From Streptomyces sp. NRRL S-244 (GTDB lineage Bacteria > Actinomycetota > Actinomycetes > Streptomycetales > Streptomycetaceae), in assembly GCF_000717915.1 (NCBI RefSeq), contig NZ_JOCX01000008.1, positions 186,001 to 250,000 on the forward strand: a DNA stretch of 64,000 nucleotides, read 5' to 3'. The first letter of the stretch is position 1; each line of letters starts with the position of its first letter. The notes below the pieces were generated by a model. It ran no database searches. It was not told the origin of the DNA and worked only from the letters and a program-made list of their open reading frames with translations. Below are positions 53,425-63,237 of the stretch, piece after piece. The position numbers and the translations under genes were made by a program.

Positions 53425-54813
53425 GTGGCGAACGACGCCAGCACCGTTTTCGACCTAGTGATCCTCGGCGGTGGCAGTGGCGGTTACGCCGCGGCTCTGC
53501 GCGCATCCCAGCTGGGTCTGGACGTTGCCCTGATCGAGAAGAACAAGCTCGGCGGCACCTGCCTGCACAACGGCTGCATCCCCACGAAGGCACTGCTCCA
53601 CGCGGGCGAGATCGCGGACCAGGCGCGCGAAGCCGCCCAGTTCGGCGTGAAGGCCACCTTCGAGGGCATCGACATCGCGGGCGTGCAGAAGTACAAGGAC
53701 GAGGTCATCTCGGGCCTGTACAAGGGCCTGCAGGGCCTGGTCGCCTCCCGCAAGGTGACGTACATCGAGGGTGAGGGCCGCCTTTCCTCGCCGACCTCCG
53801 TCGACGTGAACGGCCAACGCATCCAGGGCCGCCACGTCCTGCTGGCGACCGGCTCCGTGCCGAAGTCGCTGCCGGGCCTGCACATCGACGGCAACCGCAT
53901 CATCTCCTCGGACCACGCGCTGGTCCTGGACCGCGTCCCCGAGTCGGCGATCGTCCTGGGCGGCGGCGTCATCGGCGTCGAGTTCGCCTCGGCGTGGAAG
54001 TCCTTCGGCTCCGACATCACCGTGATCGAGGGCCTCAAGCACCTCGTCCCGGTCGAGGACGAGAACAGCTCGAAGCTGCTGGAGCGCGCCTTCCGCAAGC
54101 GCGGCATCAAGTTCAACCTGGGCACCTTCTTCGACAAGGCCGAGTACACCGAGAACGGCGTACGGGTCACCCTCGCGGACGGCAAGACCTTCGAGGCCGA
54201 GGTGCTGCTGGTCGCCGTCGGCCGCGGCCCGGTCTCGCAGGGCCTGGGCTACGAGGAGCAGGGCGTCGCGATGGACCGCGGCTACGTCCTGGTCGACGAG
54301 TACATGCAGACCAACGTGCCGACGATCTCGGCCGTCGGCGACCTCGTCCCGACGCTGCAGCTCGCGCACGTCGGCTTCGCCGAGGGCATCCTCGTCGCGG
54401 AGCGTCTGGCCGGTCTGAAGACCGTCCCGATCGACTACGACGGCGTTCCGCGCGTCACGTACTGCCACCCCGAGGTCGCCTCCGTCGGCATCACCGAGGC
54501 CAAGGCCAAGGAGATCTACGGCGCGGACAAGGTCGTGGCCCTGAAGTACAACCTGGCGGGCAACGGCAAGAGCAAGATCCTGAAGACCGCGGGCGAGATC
54601 AAGCTCGTCCAGGTCAAGGACGGTGCCGTGGTCGGCGTCCACATGGTCGGTGACCGGATGGGCGAGCAGGTCGGCGAGGCCCAGCTGATCTACAACTGGG
54701 AGGCTCTGCCGGCCGAGGTCGCGCAGCTCATCCACGCGCACCCGACCCAGAACGAAGCGCTCGGCGAGGCCCACCTGGCCCTGGCCGGCAAGCCGCTTCA
54801 CTCCCACGACTAA
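53425..54813 (+). CDS. lpd: Dihydrolipoyl dehydrogenase (E3)
   Basis: Flavoprotein that reoxidises the dihydrolipoyl arms of 2-oxoacid dehydrogenase complexes with NAD. 462 residues, family length. FAD motif GGGSGGYAAALRA (about 13-25), redox disulfide GGTCLHNGCIPTKALL (C-x4-C), NAD motif VLGGGVIGVEFASAW, and the C-terminal catalytic HAHPTQNEALGEAHLAL (His-Glu). The GTG at 53425 has GGAGG 7 nt upstream. Operon with the E2 gene that starts 57 bp later; both lie in front of the aceE region. Confidence 0.96.
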   Translation: MANDASTVFDLVILGGGSGGYAAALRASQLGLDVALIEKNKLGGTCLHNGCIPTKALLHAGEIADQAREAAQFGVKATFEGIDIAGVQKYKDEVISGLYKGLQGLVASRKVTYIEGEGRLSSPTSVDVNGQRIQGRHVLLATGSVPKSLPGLHIDGNRIISSDHALVLDRVPESAIVLGGGVIGVEFASAWKSFGSDITVIEGLKHLVPVEDENSSKLLERAFRKRGIKFNLGTFFDKAEYTENGVRVTLADGKTFEAEVLLVAVGRGPVSQGLGYEEQGVAMDRGYVLVDEYMQTNVPTISAVGDLVPTLQLAHVGFAEGILVAERLAGLKTVPIDYDGVPRVTYCHPEVASVGITEAKAKEIYGADKVVALKYNLAGNGKSKILKTAGEIKLVQVKDGAVVGVHMVGDRMGEQVGEAQLIYNWEALPAEVAQLIHAHPTQNEALGEAHLALAGKPLHSHD

Positions 54814-54870
54814 TCCACAGTCACGGGCGCGACGACCACTTCCGCACTTTCGTAAGGAGCAACTGAAACC

Positions 54871-56640
54871 ATGTCGGTTTCCGTAACCCTTCCGGCGCTC
54901 GGCGAGAGCGTCACCGAGGGAACTGTCACCCGCTGGCTGAAGGCCGAGGGCGAGCGCGTCGAGGCCGACGAGCCGCTGCTCGAGGTCTCGACCGACAAGG
55001 TCGACACCGAGATCCCGTCGCCCGTCTCCGGCATCCTGGCCTCCATCAAGGTCGCCGAGGACGAGACCGTCGAGGTCGGCGCCGAGCTGGCCGTCATCGA
55101 CGACGGCTCCGGCGCGCCGGCTGCCGCCGAGGCCGAGACGGTCGTCGCCGAGGTTCCGGCCGCCGCTCCGGCTCCGGTCGCCGAGGCCCCCGCGGCCCCG
55201 GCCCCGGTGGCCGAGGCTCCGGCCGCCGCTGCGCCCGCCGCCTCCGGCACGGACGTCGTTCTCCCCGCCCTGGGCGAGAGCGTCACCGAGGGCACCGTCA
55301 CCCGCTGGCTGAAGCAGGTCGGCGAGTCCGTCGAGGCCGACGAGCCGCTGCTCGAGGTCTCCACGGACAAGGTCGACACCGAGATCCCCGCGCCGGTCTC
55401 CGGCACCCTGCTGGAGATCCGGATCAACGAGGACGAGACCGCCGAGGTCGGCGCCGTCCTGGCCGTCATCGGCGCCGCCGGTGCCGCTCCGGCCGCCGCC
55501 CCGGCCCCGGTGGCGGCTGCCCCGGTCGCCGCTCCGGCCCCGGTCGCCGCCGCTCCGGTCGCCGCCCCGGCCCCGGTCGTGGCCGCCCCGGCCGCCGCCG
55601 CTCCGGTCGCCCCGGCTCCGGTCGCCGCCCCGGCCCCCGTGGCCGCTCCGGCTCCGGTCGCCCCGGCTCCGGTCGCCGCCCCCGCTGCCCCCGCCGCCGC
55701 GGTCTCCGCCGGTGACGAGGGCGCGTACGTGACCCCGCTGGTGCGCAAGCTCGCCTCGGAGTCCGGCGTCAACCTGGCCTCGGTCTCGGGCACCGGCGTC
55801 GGTGGCCGTATCCGCAAGCAGGACGTCCTGGCCGCCGCCGAGGCCGCCAAGGCCGCCGCTGCCGCCCCGGCTCCGGCCGCCGCCCCGGCCGCCAAGGCTC
55901 CGGCCGCCGCGGTCTCGGAGCTGCGCGGTCAGACCGTCAAGATGACCCGCATGCGCAAGGTCATCGGCGACAACATGATGAAGGCGCTGCACTCGCAGGC
56001 TCAGCTCAGCTCCGTGGTCGAGGTGGACATCACCAAGATCATGAAGCTGCGCGAGCAGGCCAAGGGCTCCTTCCTGGCCCGCGAGGGCGTCAAGCTCTCG
56101 CCGATGCCGTTCTTCGTCAAGGCCGCCGCCCAGGCGCTGAAGGCCCACGCGGTCGTCAACGCCCGGATCAACGACGACGAGGGCACCATCACCTACTTCG
56201 ACTCGGAGAACATCGGCATCGCCGTGGACTCCGAGAAGGGCCTGATGACCCCGGTCATCAAGGGTGCCGGTGACCTCAACCTGGCGGGCATCTCCAAGGC
56301 CACGGCCGACCTGGCCGCCAAGGTCCGCGGCAACAAGATCACGCCGGACGAGCTGTCGGGCGCGACCTTCACCATCAGCAACACCGGCTCGCGCGGTGCG
56401 CTGTTCGACACCGTGATCGTGCCCCCGAACCAGGTCGCCATCCTGGGCATCGGTGCCACGGTCAAGCGCCCGATGGTCATCGAGACCCCCGAGGGCACCG
56501 TCATCGGCGTCCGCGACATGACGTACCTGACCCTGTCCTACGACCACCGCCTGGTGGACGGCGCGGACGCGGCCCGGTACCTCTCGGCCGTCAAGGCGAT
56601 CCTCGAGGCCGGCGAGTTCGAGGTCGAGCTCGGCCTGTAA
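54871..56640 (+). CDS. sucB: 2-oxoacid dehydrogenase E2 with two lipoyl domains (succinyltransferase type)
   Basis: Dihydrolipoamide acyltransferase core of 589 residues. Two near-identical lipoyl domains carry lipoyl-lysines in [12 protein letters not shown] (K43 and K167). Ala/Pro-rich linkers surround them (about 86-126, 200-285). A peripheral-subunit-binding domain follows (about 287-321: [17 protein letters not shown] ... [10 protein letters not shown]), then the catalytic domain ending in [16 protein letters not shown] (His and Asp at the active site). In actinobacteria one E2 serves both pyruvate and 2-oxoglutarate complexes, so the symbol is by convention. Near AceE and coupled to lpd. 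Confidence 0.94.
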   Translation: MSVSVTLPALGESVTEGTVTRWLKAEGERVEADEPLLEVSTDKVDTEIPSPVSGILASIKVAEDETVEVGAELAVIDDGSGAPAAAEAETVVAEVPAAAPAPVAEAPAAPAPVAEAPAAAAPAASGTDVVLPALGESVTEGTVTRWLKQVGESVEADEPLLEVSTDKVDTEIPAPVSGTLLEIRINEDETAEVGAVLAVIGAAGAAPAAAPAPVAAAPVAAPAPVAAAPVAAPAPVVAAPAAAAPVAPAPVAAPAPVAAPAPVAPAPVAAPAAPAAAVSAGDEGAYVTPLVRKLASESGVNLASVSGTGVGGRIRKQDVLAAAEAAKAAAAAPAPAAAPAAKAPAAAVSELRGQTVKMTRMRKVIGDNMMKALHSQAQLSSVVEVDITKIMKLREQAKGSFLAREGVKLSPMPFFVKAAAQALKAHAVVNARINDDEGTITYFDSENIGIAVDSEKGLMTPVIKGAGDLNLAGISKATADLAAKVRGNKITPDELSGATFTISNTGSRGALFDTVIVPPNQVAILGIGATVKRPMVIETPEGTVIGVRDMTYLTLSYDHRLVDGADAARYLSAVKAILEAGEFEVELGL

Positions 56641-56755
56641 GGCCCACGCCGCTTCGGCAGCGACTCGTACGGCGCCCCCGCCCGGAACCACTTCGGGCGG
56701 GGGCGCCGTCGTCTTACCCTGGTGGGTCCATGTGTGACATCTCGGGGGGCTGCGT

Positions 56756-58081
56756 ATGGCACGGACACAGGTGACGGATCTCGTCGTGGTACTGCCGGGG
56801 ATCCTGGGCAGCCGGCTGGCGGACGCCGACGGCAGAGCGGTCTGGGACCTGTCCGGTCCGGCCCTCTTACGCGGCCTGCGGGGCTTCGGCCGCTCCGTGG
56901 GCGCCCTGCGCCTCCCGAAGGACATCGGTGACGGGGACCCGGGCGACGGGGTCGTCCCCGTGGGCCTGATGCCCGATCTGCACGCCCTGCCGGGCATCTG
57001 GCACCCGGTGGACGGCTACACGGACCTGCTGCGCTGGCTGGAACGCCATTTCACCCTGTCCGTATCGGACAACCTCCTCACCTTCCCGTACGACTGGCGG
57101 CTGTCCTGCCGCCACGGCGCGGAGAGGCTGAAGGGCCGGATCGACCTGGAGCTGGAGCGCTGGCGGGCCTCGGCCCCCGAGCGCCGCGAGGCCCGGGTGG
57201 TCTTCCTCTGCCACGGGATGGGCGGGCTCGTGGCCCGGCACTACGTGGAACGCCTCGGCGGGCACGGGATCACCCGCCGCGTGATCACCCTGGGCACCCC
57301 GCACCGGGGCTCCGTACGGGCCCTGGCCGACCTGGTGGAGGGGGAGCACGGGGAGCGCGCCGCGGGCCCCGACCTCGGCCCCTTCGCCCGCAGCCTGCCG
57401 TCCCTGCACCAGCTGGCCCCCGACTACGCGTGCGTGGAGGGCCCGGGCGGGCTCGCGTACGTCCGCGACCTGCCGGGGCTGCCGGGCGTGGACGAGGCGC
57501 TGCTCGCGGACGCGGCCCGCTTCCACGCCGACCTGCGCAGCGCCCCGCCGCGGGCCGGGCTGTACGCGATCGCCGGCACGGGCCAGCCCACGGCGACGAC
57601 CGCGAGGTACGCCGGGGACCGCCTGACGCTCCTGACGGGGGCCGACGGCGACGGCACGGTCCCCCGCCTCGGCGGGGGCCCCGGGCCCGGTACCCCGTAC
57701 GCGTCGTGCACCCCGTACGAGCAGCACGGCTCGCTCCAGAACAACCGGGCCGTACGGGAGGCCCTGCGCGGCCTCCTGGGCGACGGGCCCCCGCTCCCCG
57801 GGGACGCCGCCGCCGACCCGGCCGACCGGCTGGGGGTGCGGGTGCTGCCCGTACTGCCCGCGGGGGTCCCGTACGAGGTCACGGTCACGGCCCCCGACGA
57901 CGCGCGGCTGCTCATGGCGGAGCTCCGCCCGGCCGACGGCGGCCGTCCGGCGTCCCGCGCCCTGCGCAGCCTGGGCGGCGGCCGCTACGGCGTCGCGTTC
58001 CCGCCGCCCGAACCGGGCGCGTACCGGCTGTCGGTGGGTCCGGTCACGGCCCTGAGCGTGATCCGGCGCAGCGCCTTGTAA
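56756..58081 (+). CDS. LCAT/lipase-like alpha/beta-hydrolase lacking the nucleophile serine
   Basis: 441 residues with the lecithin:cholesterol acyltransferase-like fold. The start is VVLPGILGSRL and the nucleophile-elbow region reads LCHGMGGLVARHYVERLG. The expected G-x-S-x-G is replaced: Gly154 stands where the catalytic Ser should be (codon GGG at 57215-57217). The acid (GADGDGTVPR) and His (PYEQHGSLQNN) are kept. The gene also holds a TTA leucine codon (56867-56869, codon 38), the only one I found in a real gene of this window; this would put it under bldA control in Streptomyces. Pseudo-enzyme or altered nucleophile, function unknown. Confidence 0.85.
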   Translation: MARTQVTDLVVVLPGILGSRLADADGRAVWDLSGPALLRGLRGFGRSVGALRLPKDIGDGDPGDGVVPVGLMPDLHALPGIWHPVDGYTDLLRWLERHFTLSVSDNLLTFPYDWRLSCRHGAERLKGRIDLELERWRASAPERREARVVFLCHGMGGLVARHYVERLGGHGITRRVITLGTPHRGSVRALADLVEGEHGERAAGPDLGPFARSLPSLHQLAPDYACVEGPGGLAYVRDLPGLPGVDEALLADAARFHADLRSAPPRAGLYAIAGTGQPTATTARYAGDRLTLLTGADGDGTVPRLGGGPGPGTPYASCTPYEQHGSLQNNRAVREALRGLLGDGPPLPGDAAADPADRLGVRVLPVLPAGVPYEVTVTAPDDARLLMAELRPADGGRPASRALRSLGGGRYGVAFPPPEPGAYRLSVGPVTALSVIRRSAL

Positions 58082-58146
58082 CCAGCCTCACCCAACGGCC
58101 CTGACCAGGAACGCATCCCCGCGGCCCACTCCGCCGTATTGTCTAC

Positions 58147-58161
58147 GCATCGAAGCGATGC
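58147..58161. promoter_or_regulatory. Candidate operator: GCATCG-AAG-CGATGC
   Basis: Perfect 6-bp inverted repeat with a 3-bp centre, 26 bp upstream of the GntR start codon. Autoregulation by the GntR protein is plausible. Confidence 0.4.
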
Positions 58162-58187
58162 GCGGCCCCACAGGAGATGAAGCCCCG

Positions 58188-58814
58188 ATGATCACCCCAC
58201 CCGTCGTGCACTCGCTGCGCGAGCAGATCCGCGAGCACATCGTGGAGGGGATCGTCAGCGGACGCTGGAAGCCCGGCGAGCGGATCGTCGAGCGCCGGAT
58301 CGCCGTGGAGCTGGAGGTCAGCCAGACGCCCGTGCGCGAGGCCCTGCGCGAGCTGGAGACGCTGCGGCTGATCGAGTCGGCGCCGAACAAGGGCGTGCGC
58401 GTACGGAACCTGTCGGCTGCCGACCTGGAGGAGATCTACCCGGTCCGGGCCGGCCTGGAGCAGATCGCGGCCGAGCTGGCCGCGCCGCGGCTGGCGGCGG
58501 ACTGCTCGGCGCTGGAGCCGCACGTGGCGGCGCTGTGGGAGGCCGACCGGACCGAGGACGGGACCGCGCAGGTGCGGCACACCGTCGGCTTCCACCGGGA
58601 GCTGGTGCGGGCGGCCGGGAACAGCGTGCTGCTGCACACCTGGGAGAGCCTGGGCATCGAGGTCTTCACGGCCCTGTCCATCCGCTGGCTGGGGACCGTC
58701 CAGAAGTCGTACGCGGAGGAGCACGCGGCCCTCGTGGAGGCGTTCCGCAGTCAGGATCCGGACATCGGGGTGCTCGTGAAGCGGCATGTCCTGGGGTGTG
58801 CGCCCCGCGCCTGA
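58188..58814 (+). CDS. GntR/FadR-family transcriptional regulator
   Basis: 208 residues: N-terminal winged helix ([50 protein letters not shown]) and a C-terminal FCD-type ligand domain ([30 protein letters not shown] with the conserved His, LVKRHVLG). The ATG at 58188 matches the usual spacing from the wing; an AGGAG lies about 11 nt upstream. Located directly upstream of aceE. It likely senses a carboxylate and controls the pyruvate dehydrogenase E1 gene and itself, as PdhR and its kin do; this is inferred from position. Confidence 0.92.
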   Translation: MITPPVVHSLREQIREHIVEGIVSGRWKPGERIVERRIAVELEVSQTPVREALRELETLRLIESAPNKGVRVRNLSAADLEEIYPVRAGLEQIAAELAAPRLAADCSALEPHVAALWEADRTEDGTAQVRHTVGFHRELVRAAGNSVLLHTWESLGIEVFTALSIRWLGTVQKSYAEEHAALVEAFRSQDPDIGVLVKRHVLGCAPRA

Positions 58815-58839
58815 CGGGGTGGTCTGTCCCGTTTCGCCC

Positions 58840-58874
58840 GGCACCGGGTGCCTGATTCCATGGCACCGGGTGCC
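58840..58874. promoter_or_regulatory. Two copies of the palindrome GGCACCGGGTGCC upstream of aceE
   Basis: Identical 13-bp palindromes at 58840-58852 and 58862-58874, centres 22 bp apart (two helical turns), which suits cooperative binding of two dimers. Confidence 0.5.
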
Positions 58875-58913
58875 GACTTTTGGCCGGATGGCCATTTCAA
58901 TGTCACATTCGTT

Positions 58914-58930
58914 TGATCGATCATCGATCA
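58914..58930. promoter_or_regulatory. Palindrome TGATCGAT-C-ATCGATCA in the aceE promoter region
   Basis: Perfect 8-bp arms around one base, AT-rich in a GC-rich setting, 105 bp before the aceE start. A GntR-type operator fits by size and symmetry. Confidence 0.5.
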
Positions 58931-59034
58931 GCGATTTACAGTCGTCGACGGACCCCAACCGGGCCCATCGACCCTGTCCTGCCCGTCAGGGATTTTTCAC
59001 CACCTCTCCTTTGTCCGGAAGGCGGCGCACACCG

Positions 59035-61716
59035 ATGTCCGACCCCGTAGGAAAGCTTCCGAGCGAGCTCGACCAGCTCCCGGACCGCGACACCGAGGAG
59101 ACCGCCGAATGGGCGGCCTCCCTGGACGCCGTCGCCAAGGCCGCCGGTACGCGCCGCGCCGAATACCTGCTCCGCCGCACCCTCCAGCACGCCGAGGCCG
59201 CCGGCCTCGCCCTGCCGAAGCTGCTGGAGACGGACTACGTCAACACCATCCCCACCTCCGCCGAGCCCGAGTTCCCGGGTGACGAGGAGATGGAAGCCAG
59301 GATCACCGCATGGAACCGCTGGAACGCGGCCGCCATGGTGACCCGCGGCTCCAAGTACGGCGTCGGCGGCCACATCGCCACCTTCGCCTCGGCGGCCTGG
59401 CTCTACGAGACCGGCTTCCAGCACTTCTTCCGCGGGAAGGAGGCCGACGGATCGGGCGACCAGCTCTACATCCAGGGCCACGCCTCCCCCGGCATCTACG
59501 CCCGCGCCTTCCTCGACGGGCGCATCTCCGAGCAGCAGCTCGACAACTTCCGCCAGGAGTCCGGCGGCAACGGCCTGCCGTCCTACCCGCACCCGCGGCG
59601 CCTGCCGTGGCTGTGGGAGTTCCCGACGGTCTCCATGGGCCTCGGCCCGCTGTCCGCGATCTACCAGGCGCGCTTCAACCGCTACCTGCAGAACCGCAGC
59701 ATCAAGGACACCGCGAACTCGCACGTCTGGGCGTTCCTGGGCGACGGCGAGATGGACGAGCCCGAGTCGACCGCCGCCCTGGCCCTGGCCTCCCGCGAGC
59801 AGCTCGACAACCTGACCTTCGTCATCAACTGCAACCTGCAGCGCCTCGACGGTCCGGTCCGCGCCAACTTCCGCGTGGTGCAGGAGCTGGAGGCCCAGTT
59901 CCGCGGCGCCGGCTGGAACGTCATCAAGTCGCTGTGGGGCTCCGCCTGGGACGAGCTGTTCCGGCTCGACACCACGGGCGCCCTGGTACGCCGCCTGCGC
60001 GAGGTACCCGACGCGCAGTTCCAGACGTACGCGACCCGCGACGTGGCCTACATCCGCCAGCACTTCTTCGGCGCCAGCGCCGAGCTCGTGCAGCTGGCCG
60101 GCGTGCTCTCGGACGCGAAGATCGCCGAGTGCTTCCACAGCTCCCGCGGCGGCCACGAGCCCCGCAAGGTCTACGCCGCGTACAAGGCCGCCCTGGAGCA
60201 CAAGGGCGCGCCGACGGTCATCCTCGCGCAGACCGTCAAGGGCTACACGCTGGGTGCCGGGTTCGAGTCGAAGAACGCGAACCACCAGATGAAGAAGCTG
60301 ACGATCGACGAGTTCAAGGGCATGCGCGACCTGCTCGGGCTCCCGATCCCGGACAGCGCCTTCGCCGACGGCGTCGTCCCGTACGGCCACCCGGGCGCGA
60401 ACAGCCCCGAGGTGCAGTACCTGAACGAGCGCCGCGCGGCGCTCGGCGGCCCCGCCCCGGCCCGCAAGGTCAAGCACGTGGCTCTGCCGGCTCCGGCCGA
60501 GCGCTCCTTCGCCCCGCTGATCAAGGGCTCCGGCAAGCAGGAGATGGCCACCACCATGGCCTTCGTCCGGCTCGTCAAGGACCTGATGCGGGACAAGGAG
60601 ACCGGCAAGCGCTGGGTGCCGATCGTCCCCGACGAGGCCCGCACCTTCGGCATGGAGTCGCTCTTCCCCTCGGCCGGCATCTACTCGCCGCTGGGCCAGA
60701 CGTACGAGCCGGTCGACCGCGACCAGCTCATGTACTACAAGGAAGCCAAGGACGGCCAGATCCTCAACGAGGGGATCACCGAGGCCGGCGCCATGGCCGA
60801 CTTCATCGCCGCCTGCACGTCGTACGCGACGCACGGCGAGCCGATGATCCCGTTCTACATCTTCTACTCGATGTTCGGCTGGCAGCGCACCGCCGACCAG
60901 ATGTGGCAGCTCGCCGACCAGCTCGGCAAGGGCTTCATCGTCGGCGCCACGGCCGGTCGTACGACCCTGACCGGTGAGGGCCTCCAGCACGCGGACGGCC
61001 ACTCGCACCTGATCGCGTCCACGAACCCGGCGTCGCTCAACTACGACCCGGCGTTCGCGTACGAGATCGCGGTGATCGTCAAGGACGGTCTGCGCCGCAT
61101 GTACGGCGAGAAGCCGGAAGACGTCTTCTACTACCTGACGGTCTACAACGAGCCGAAGGTGCAGCCGGCCATGCCGGAGGGCGTGGAAGAGGGCATCCTG
61201 CGCGGCCTCTACCGCTTCAACGAGGCTTCCTCGCTGGAGTCCGCACCGGCGGCCGACGCCCCGAAGATCCAGCTGATGGCCTCGGGTACGGCGATCCACT
61301 GGGTGCTGGAGGCGCAGAAGCTGCTCGCCGCCGACTGGAACGTGGCCGCCGACGTCTGGTCCGCCACCTCCTGGGGCGAGCTGCGGCGCGACGCGCTGGA
61401 GTGCGACGAGGCGCTGCTGCGCGGCGAGGTGCGCACCCCGTACGTCACCCGCGCGCTGGAGGGCGTCACGAGCCCGGTGCTGGCCGTCTCCGACTGGATG
61501 CGCCAGGTCCCGGACCAGATCAGCCAGTGGGTGGAGCAGGACTGGACCTCGCTCGGTACGGACGGCTTCGGCCTGTCCGACACCCGCGACGGCGCCCGCC
61601 GCCACTTCGGTGTCGACGCGCAGTCGATCGTGGTGGCCGCGCTGGCCCAGCTCGCCCGCCGCGGCGAGGTGCCGGCGTCCGCCATCAAGGAGGCGCGCGA
61701 GCGCTACGGCCTGTAA
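59035..61716 (+). CDS. aceE: Pyruvate dehydrogenase E1 component, homodimeric type
   Basis: Thiamine-diphosphate enzyme that decarboxylates pyruvate and acetylates the lipoyl domains of E2. 893 residues. [25 protein letters not shown], the ThDP motif [32 protein letters not shown] (G-D-G through N-C-N), and [17 protein letters not shown] in the middle domain. Start ATG 59035; GAAGG is about 12 nt upstream, so the SD is loose. The nearby palindromes and the GntR gene point to regulation by a metabolite. The E2 and E3 are encoded 3-5 kb upstream. Confidence 0.96.
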   Translation: MSDPVGKLPSELDQLPDRDTEETAEWAASLDAVAKAAGTRRAEYLLRRTLQHAEAAGLALPKLLETDYVNTIPTSAEPEFPGDEEMEARITAWNRWNAAAMVTRGSKYGVGGHIATFASAAWLYETGFQHFFRGKEADGSGDQLYIQGHASPGIYARAFLDGRISEQQLDNFRQESGGNGLPSYPHPRRLPWLWEFPTVSMGLGPLSAIYQARFNRYLQNRSIKDTANSHVWAFLGDGEMDEPESTAALALASREQLDNLTFVINCNLQRLDGPVRANFRVVQELEAQFRGAGWNVIKSLWGSAWDELFRLDTTGALVRRLREVPDAQFQTYATRDVAYIRQHFFGASAELVQLAGVLSDAKIAECFHSSRGGHEPRKVYAAYKAALEHKGAPTVILAQTVKGYTLGAGFESKNANHQMKKLTIDEFKGMRDLLGLPIPDSAFADGVVPYGHPGANSPEVQYLNERRAALGGPAPARKVKHVALPAPAERSFAPLIKGSGKQEMATTMAFVRLVKDLMRDKETGKRWVPIVPDEARTFGMESLFPSAGIYSPLGQTYEPVDRDQLMYYKEAKDGQILNEGITEAGAMADFIAACTSYATHGEPMIPFYIFYSMFGWQRTADQMWQLADQLGKGFIVGATAGRTTLTGEGLQHADGHSHLIASTNPASLNYDPAFAYEIAVIVKDGLRRMYGEKPEDVFYYLTVYNEPKVQPAMPEGVEEGILRGLYRFNEASSLESAPAADAPKIQLMASGTAIHWVLEAQKLLAADWNVAADVWSATSWGELRRDALECDEALLRGEVRTPYVTRALEGVTSPVLAVSDWMRQVPDQISQWVEQDWTSLGTDGFGLSDTRDGARRHFGVDAQSIVVAALAQLARRGEVPASAIKEARERYGL

Positions 61717-61746
61717 GGCACGTACGCCGCAAGACAGAGGCCACAG

Positions 61747-61800
61747 GCCGAAGGCCGGTGTCCGACCCCCGATTCCGGGGGCGGACACCGGCCTTTGGCC
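61747..61800 (+). terminator. Terminator of aceE
   Basis: AAGGCCGGTGTCCG (61751-61764) pairs with its complement ending at 61796, with an inner CCCCC/GGGGG stem. It begins 35 bp after the aceE stop. Confidence 0.85.
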
Positions 61801-61848
61801 GTATGAGCGGTGGCGGCGAGGGGGCGCACCCGTGATGCTGGAGCGGTG

Positions 61849-62367
61849 ATGGACGAGACGGAGTTCTGGGAGATCGTCGACCGTACCCGCGAGGCCGCCG
61901 AGGGCGACCCCGAGGAACACGCCGAGCTGCTCGTGGAGCGGCTGGCGCAGCTCGATCCGGACTCCGTCCTGGACTTCGCCCGGCACTTCGAGTCCCGGTA
62001 CAACCGGGCGTACACGTGGGACCTGTGGGGCGCGGCGTGGGTGCTGCTCGACGGGGCGAGCGACGACGCGTTCGACTATTTCCGGTGCTGGCTGATCGGC
62101 CAGGGCCGGGAGGTCTTCGAGGGCGGGGTGCACGATCCCGACGCGCTCGCGGAGCTCCTGGACGAGTTCGACGAGGAGATCGACGGGGACGGCGAGGAGC
62201 TGGGGTACGCGGCCGACGAGGCGTACGAGCAGCTGACGGGGGCGGTGGCGCCGGATCTGGGCATCCCGTTGCAAGCGGCGGAGCCGGAGGGCACCCCGCT
62301 GGACTTCGAGAACGAAGCCGTGCTCGCGGAGCGCTTCCCCCGGCTGTGGGACCGCTTCAGAAGCTGA
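61849..62367 (+). CDS. DUF4240 domain protein
   Basis: 172 residues, strongly acidic. MDETEFWEIVDRTREAAEGDPEEHAELLVERLAQLDPDSVLDFARHFE and AAWVLLDGASDDAFDYFRCWLIGQGREVFE match the DUF4240 pattern. It is cytosolic, with no signal or membrane segment. Start ATG has GGAG 5 nt upstream. In other bacteria the domain often turns up near toxin-immunity or secretion genes, but no such gene is present here; function unknown. Confidence 0.85.
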   Translation: MDETEFWEIVDRTREAAEGDPEEHAELLVERLAQLDPDSVLDFARHFESRYNRAYTWDLWGAAWVLLDGASDDAFDYFRCWLIGQGREVFEGGVHDPDALAELLDEFDEEIDGDGEELGYAADEAYEQLTGAVAPDLGIPLQAAEPEGTPLDFENEAVLAERFPRLWDRFRS

Positions 62368-62380
62368 CCGTGCCGTAGGT

Positions 62381-63151
62381 CTAGTAGTGGGTCCCGCCGT
62401 CGATGCGGATCTCGGTGCCGGTGATGAAGGCGCCGTCCTCGGAGCCCAGCATGGCGACGACCCCGGCGACGGTCTGCGGGCCGGCGAAGCCCTGTCCGAG
62501 GGCCGGGGCCAGCTTGGCGAACAGGCTCCAGTCGGTGTCCTCGGGCAGGCCGGGGCCGTTGCCCGTGGTCATGCCGCTCTCGATGGAGCCGGGCGCGACG
62601 GCGACGAAGCGCAGGCCCTGCTTGCTGTACTCGGCGGCCAGCGCGTGGGTCATGGACTGGATGCCGCCCTTGCTGGCCGCGTACGCGGACATGTAGGGGT
62701 GGGCGAAGGACGCCGAGGTGGAGCTGAAGTTCACGACGACCGGCTGGTCGCCCTCCAGCAGCGCCGGGAGCGATTCGCGGATCACCAGGAAGGTGCCGGT
62801 GAGGTTGACCGCGATGACCTTGTTCCAGAAGTCGAGCGTGGTCTGGTGGGTGTGCGCGGAGCGCAGGATGCCGGCGGCGTTGACGAGCACGTCGAGCCCG
62901 CCGAGGAGGTCCACGGCTGCGGCGACACCGCTCTGCACGGCCGCCTCGTCGGATATGTCGAGTACGGCGGCGGTGAGGCGGTCCGCGTGCCCGTCGGCGG
63001 CGGCCTGCGCCGCGGTGCCCCCCAGCCCCTCCTCGTTGACGTCCACGGTGTGGACGCGGCCGCCCTCGGCGAGGATGCGGTGGGCGGTGGCCCGGCCGAT
63101 GCCGGAGCCGCCGCCGGTGATGAGGACGCGACGTCCTTCGTAACGGTTCAT
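62381..63151 (-). CDS. SDR family oxidoreductase (beta-ketoacyl reductase-like)
   Basis: 256 residues: TGGGSGIG (12-19), NAAG (about 89-92), NFSSTSAS with the catalytic Ser, YAASK (Y and K) and the C-terminal GTEIRIDGGTHY, which is usual for SDRs that act on ring or acyl alcohols. VDVNEEG after the second strand favours NAD(H). Substrate unknown. Start ATG 63149-63151. It is divergent from the TetR gene with palindromic elements between, which suggests the TetR protein controls it. Confidence 0.9.
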   Translation of the reverse strand: MNRYEGRRVLITGGGSGIGRATAHRILAEGGRVHTVDVNEEGLGGTAAQAAADGHADRLTAAVLDISDEAAVQSGVAAAVDLLGGLDVLVNAAGILRSAHTHQTTLDFWNKVIAVNLTGTFLVIRESLPALLEGDQPVVVNFSSTSASFAHPYMSAYAASKGGIQSMTHALAAEYSKQGLRFVAVAPGSIESGMTTGNGPGLPEDTDWSLFAKLAPALGQGFAGPQTVAGVVAMLGSEDGAFITGTEIRIDGGTHY

Positions 63152-63153
63152 GG

Positions 63154-63195
63154 CGCGAGCGTACTCGCGGGGTGACACGTTTTGCCAGCCTGTCA
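63154..63195. promoter_or_regulatory. Candidate TetR operators between the SDR and TetR genes
   Basis: CGCGAG-CGTA-CTCGCG (63154-63169) sits directly before the SDR start. TGACA ... TGTCA (63173-63177, 63191-63195; 13-bp spacer) follows. Both lie in the 86-bp divergent gap. Confidence 0.45.
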
Positions 63196-63237
63196 GAACA
63201 CGCACTCAAAAGGGGGCCGGGAAGGTAGGCTTCACGC

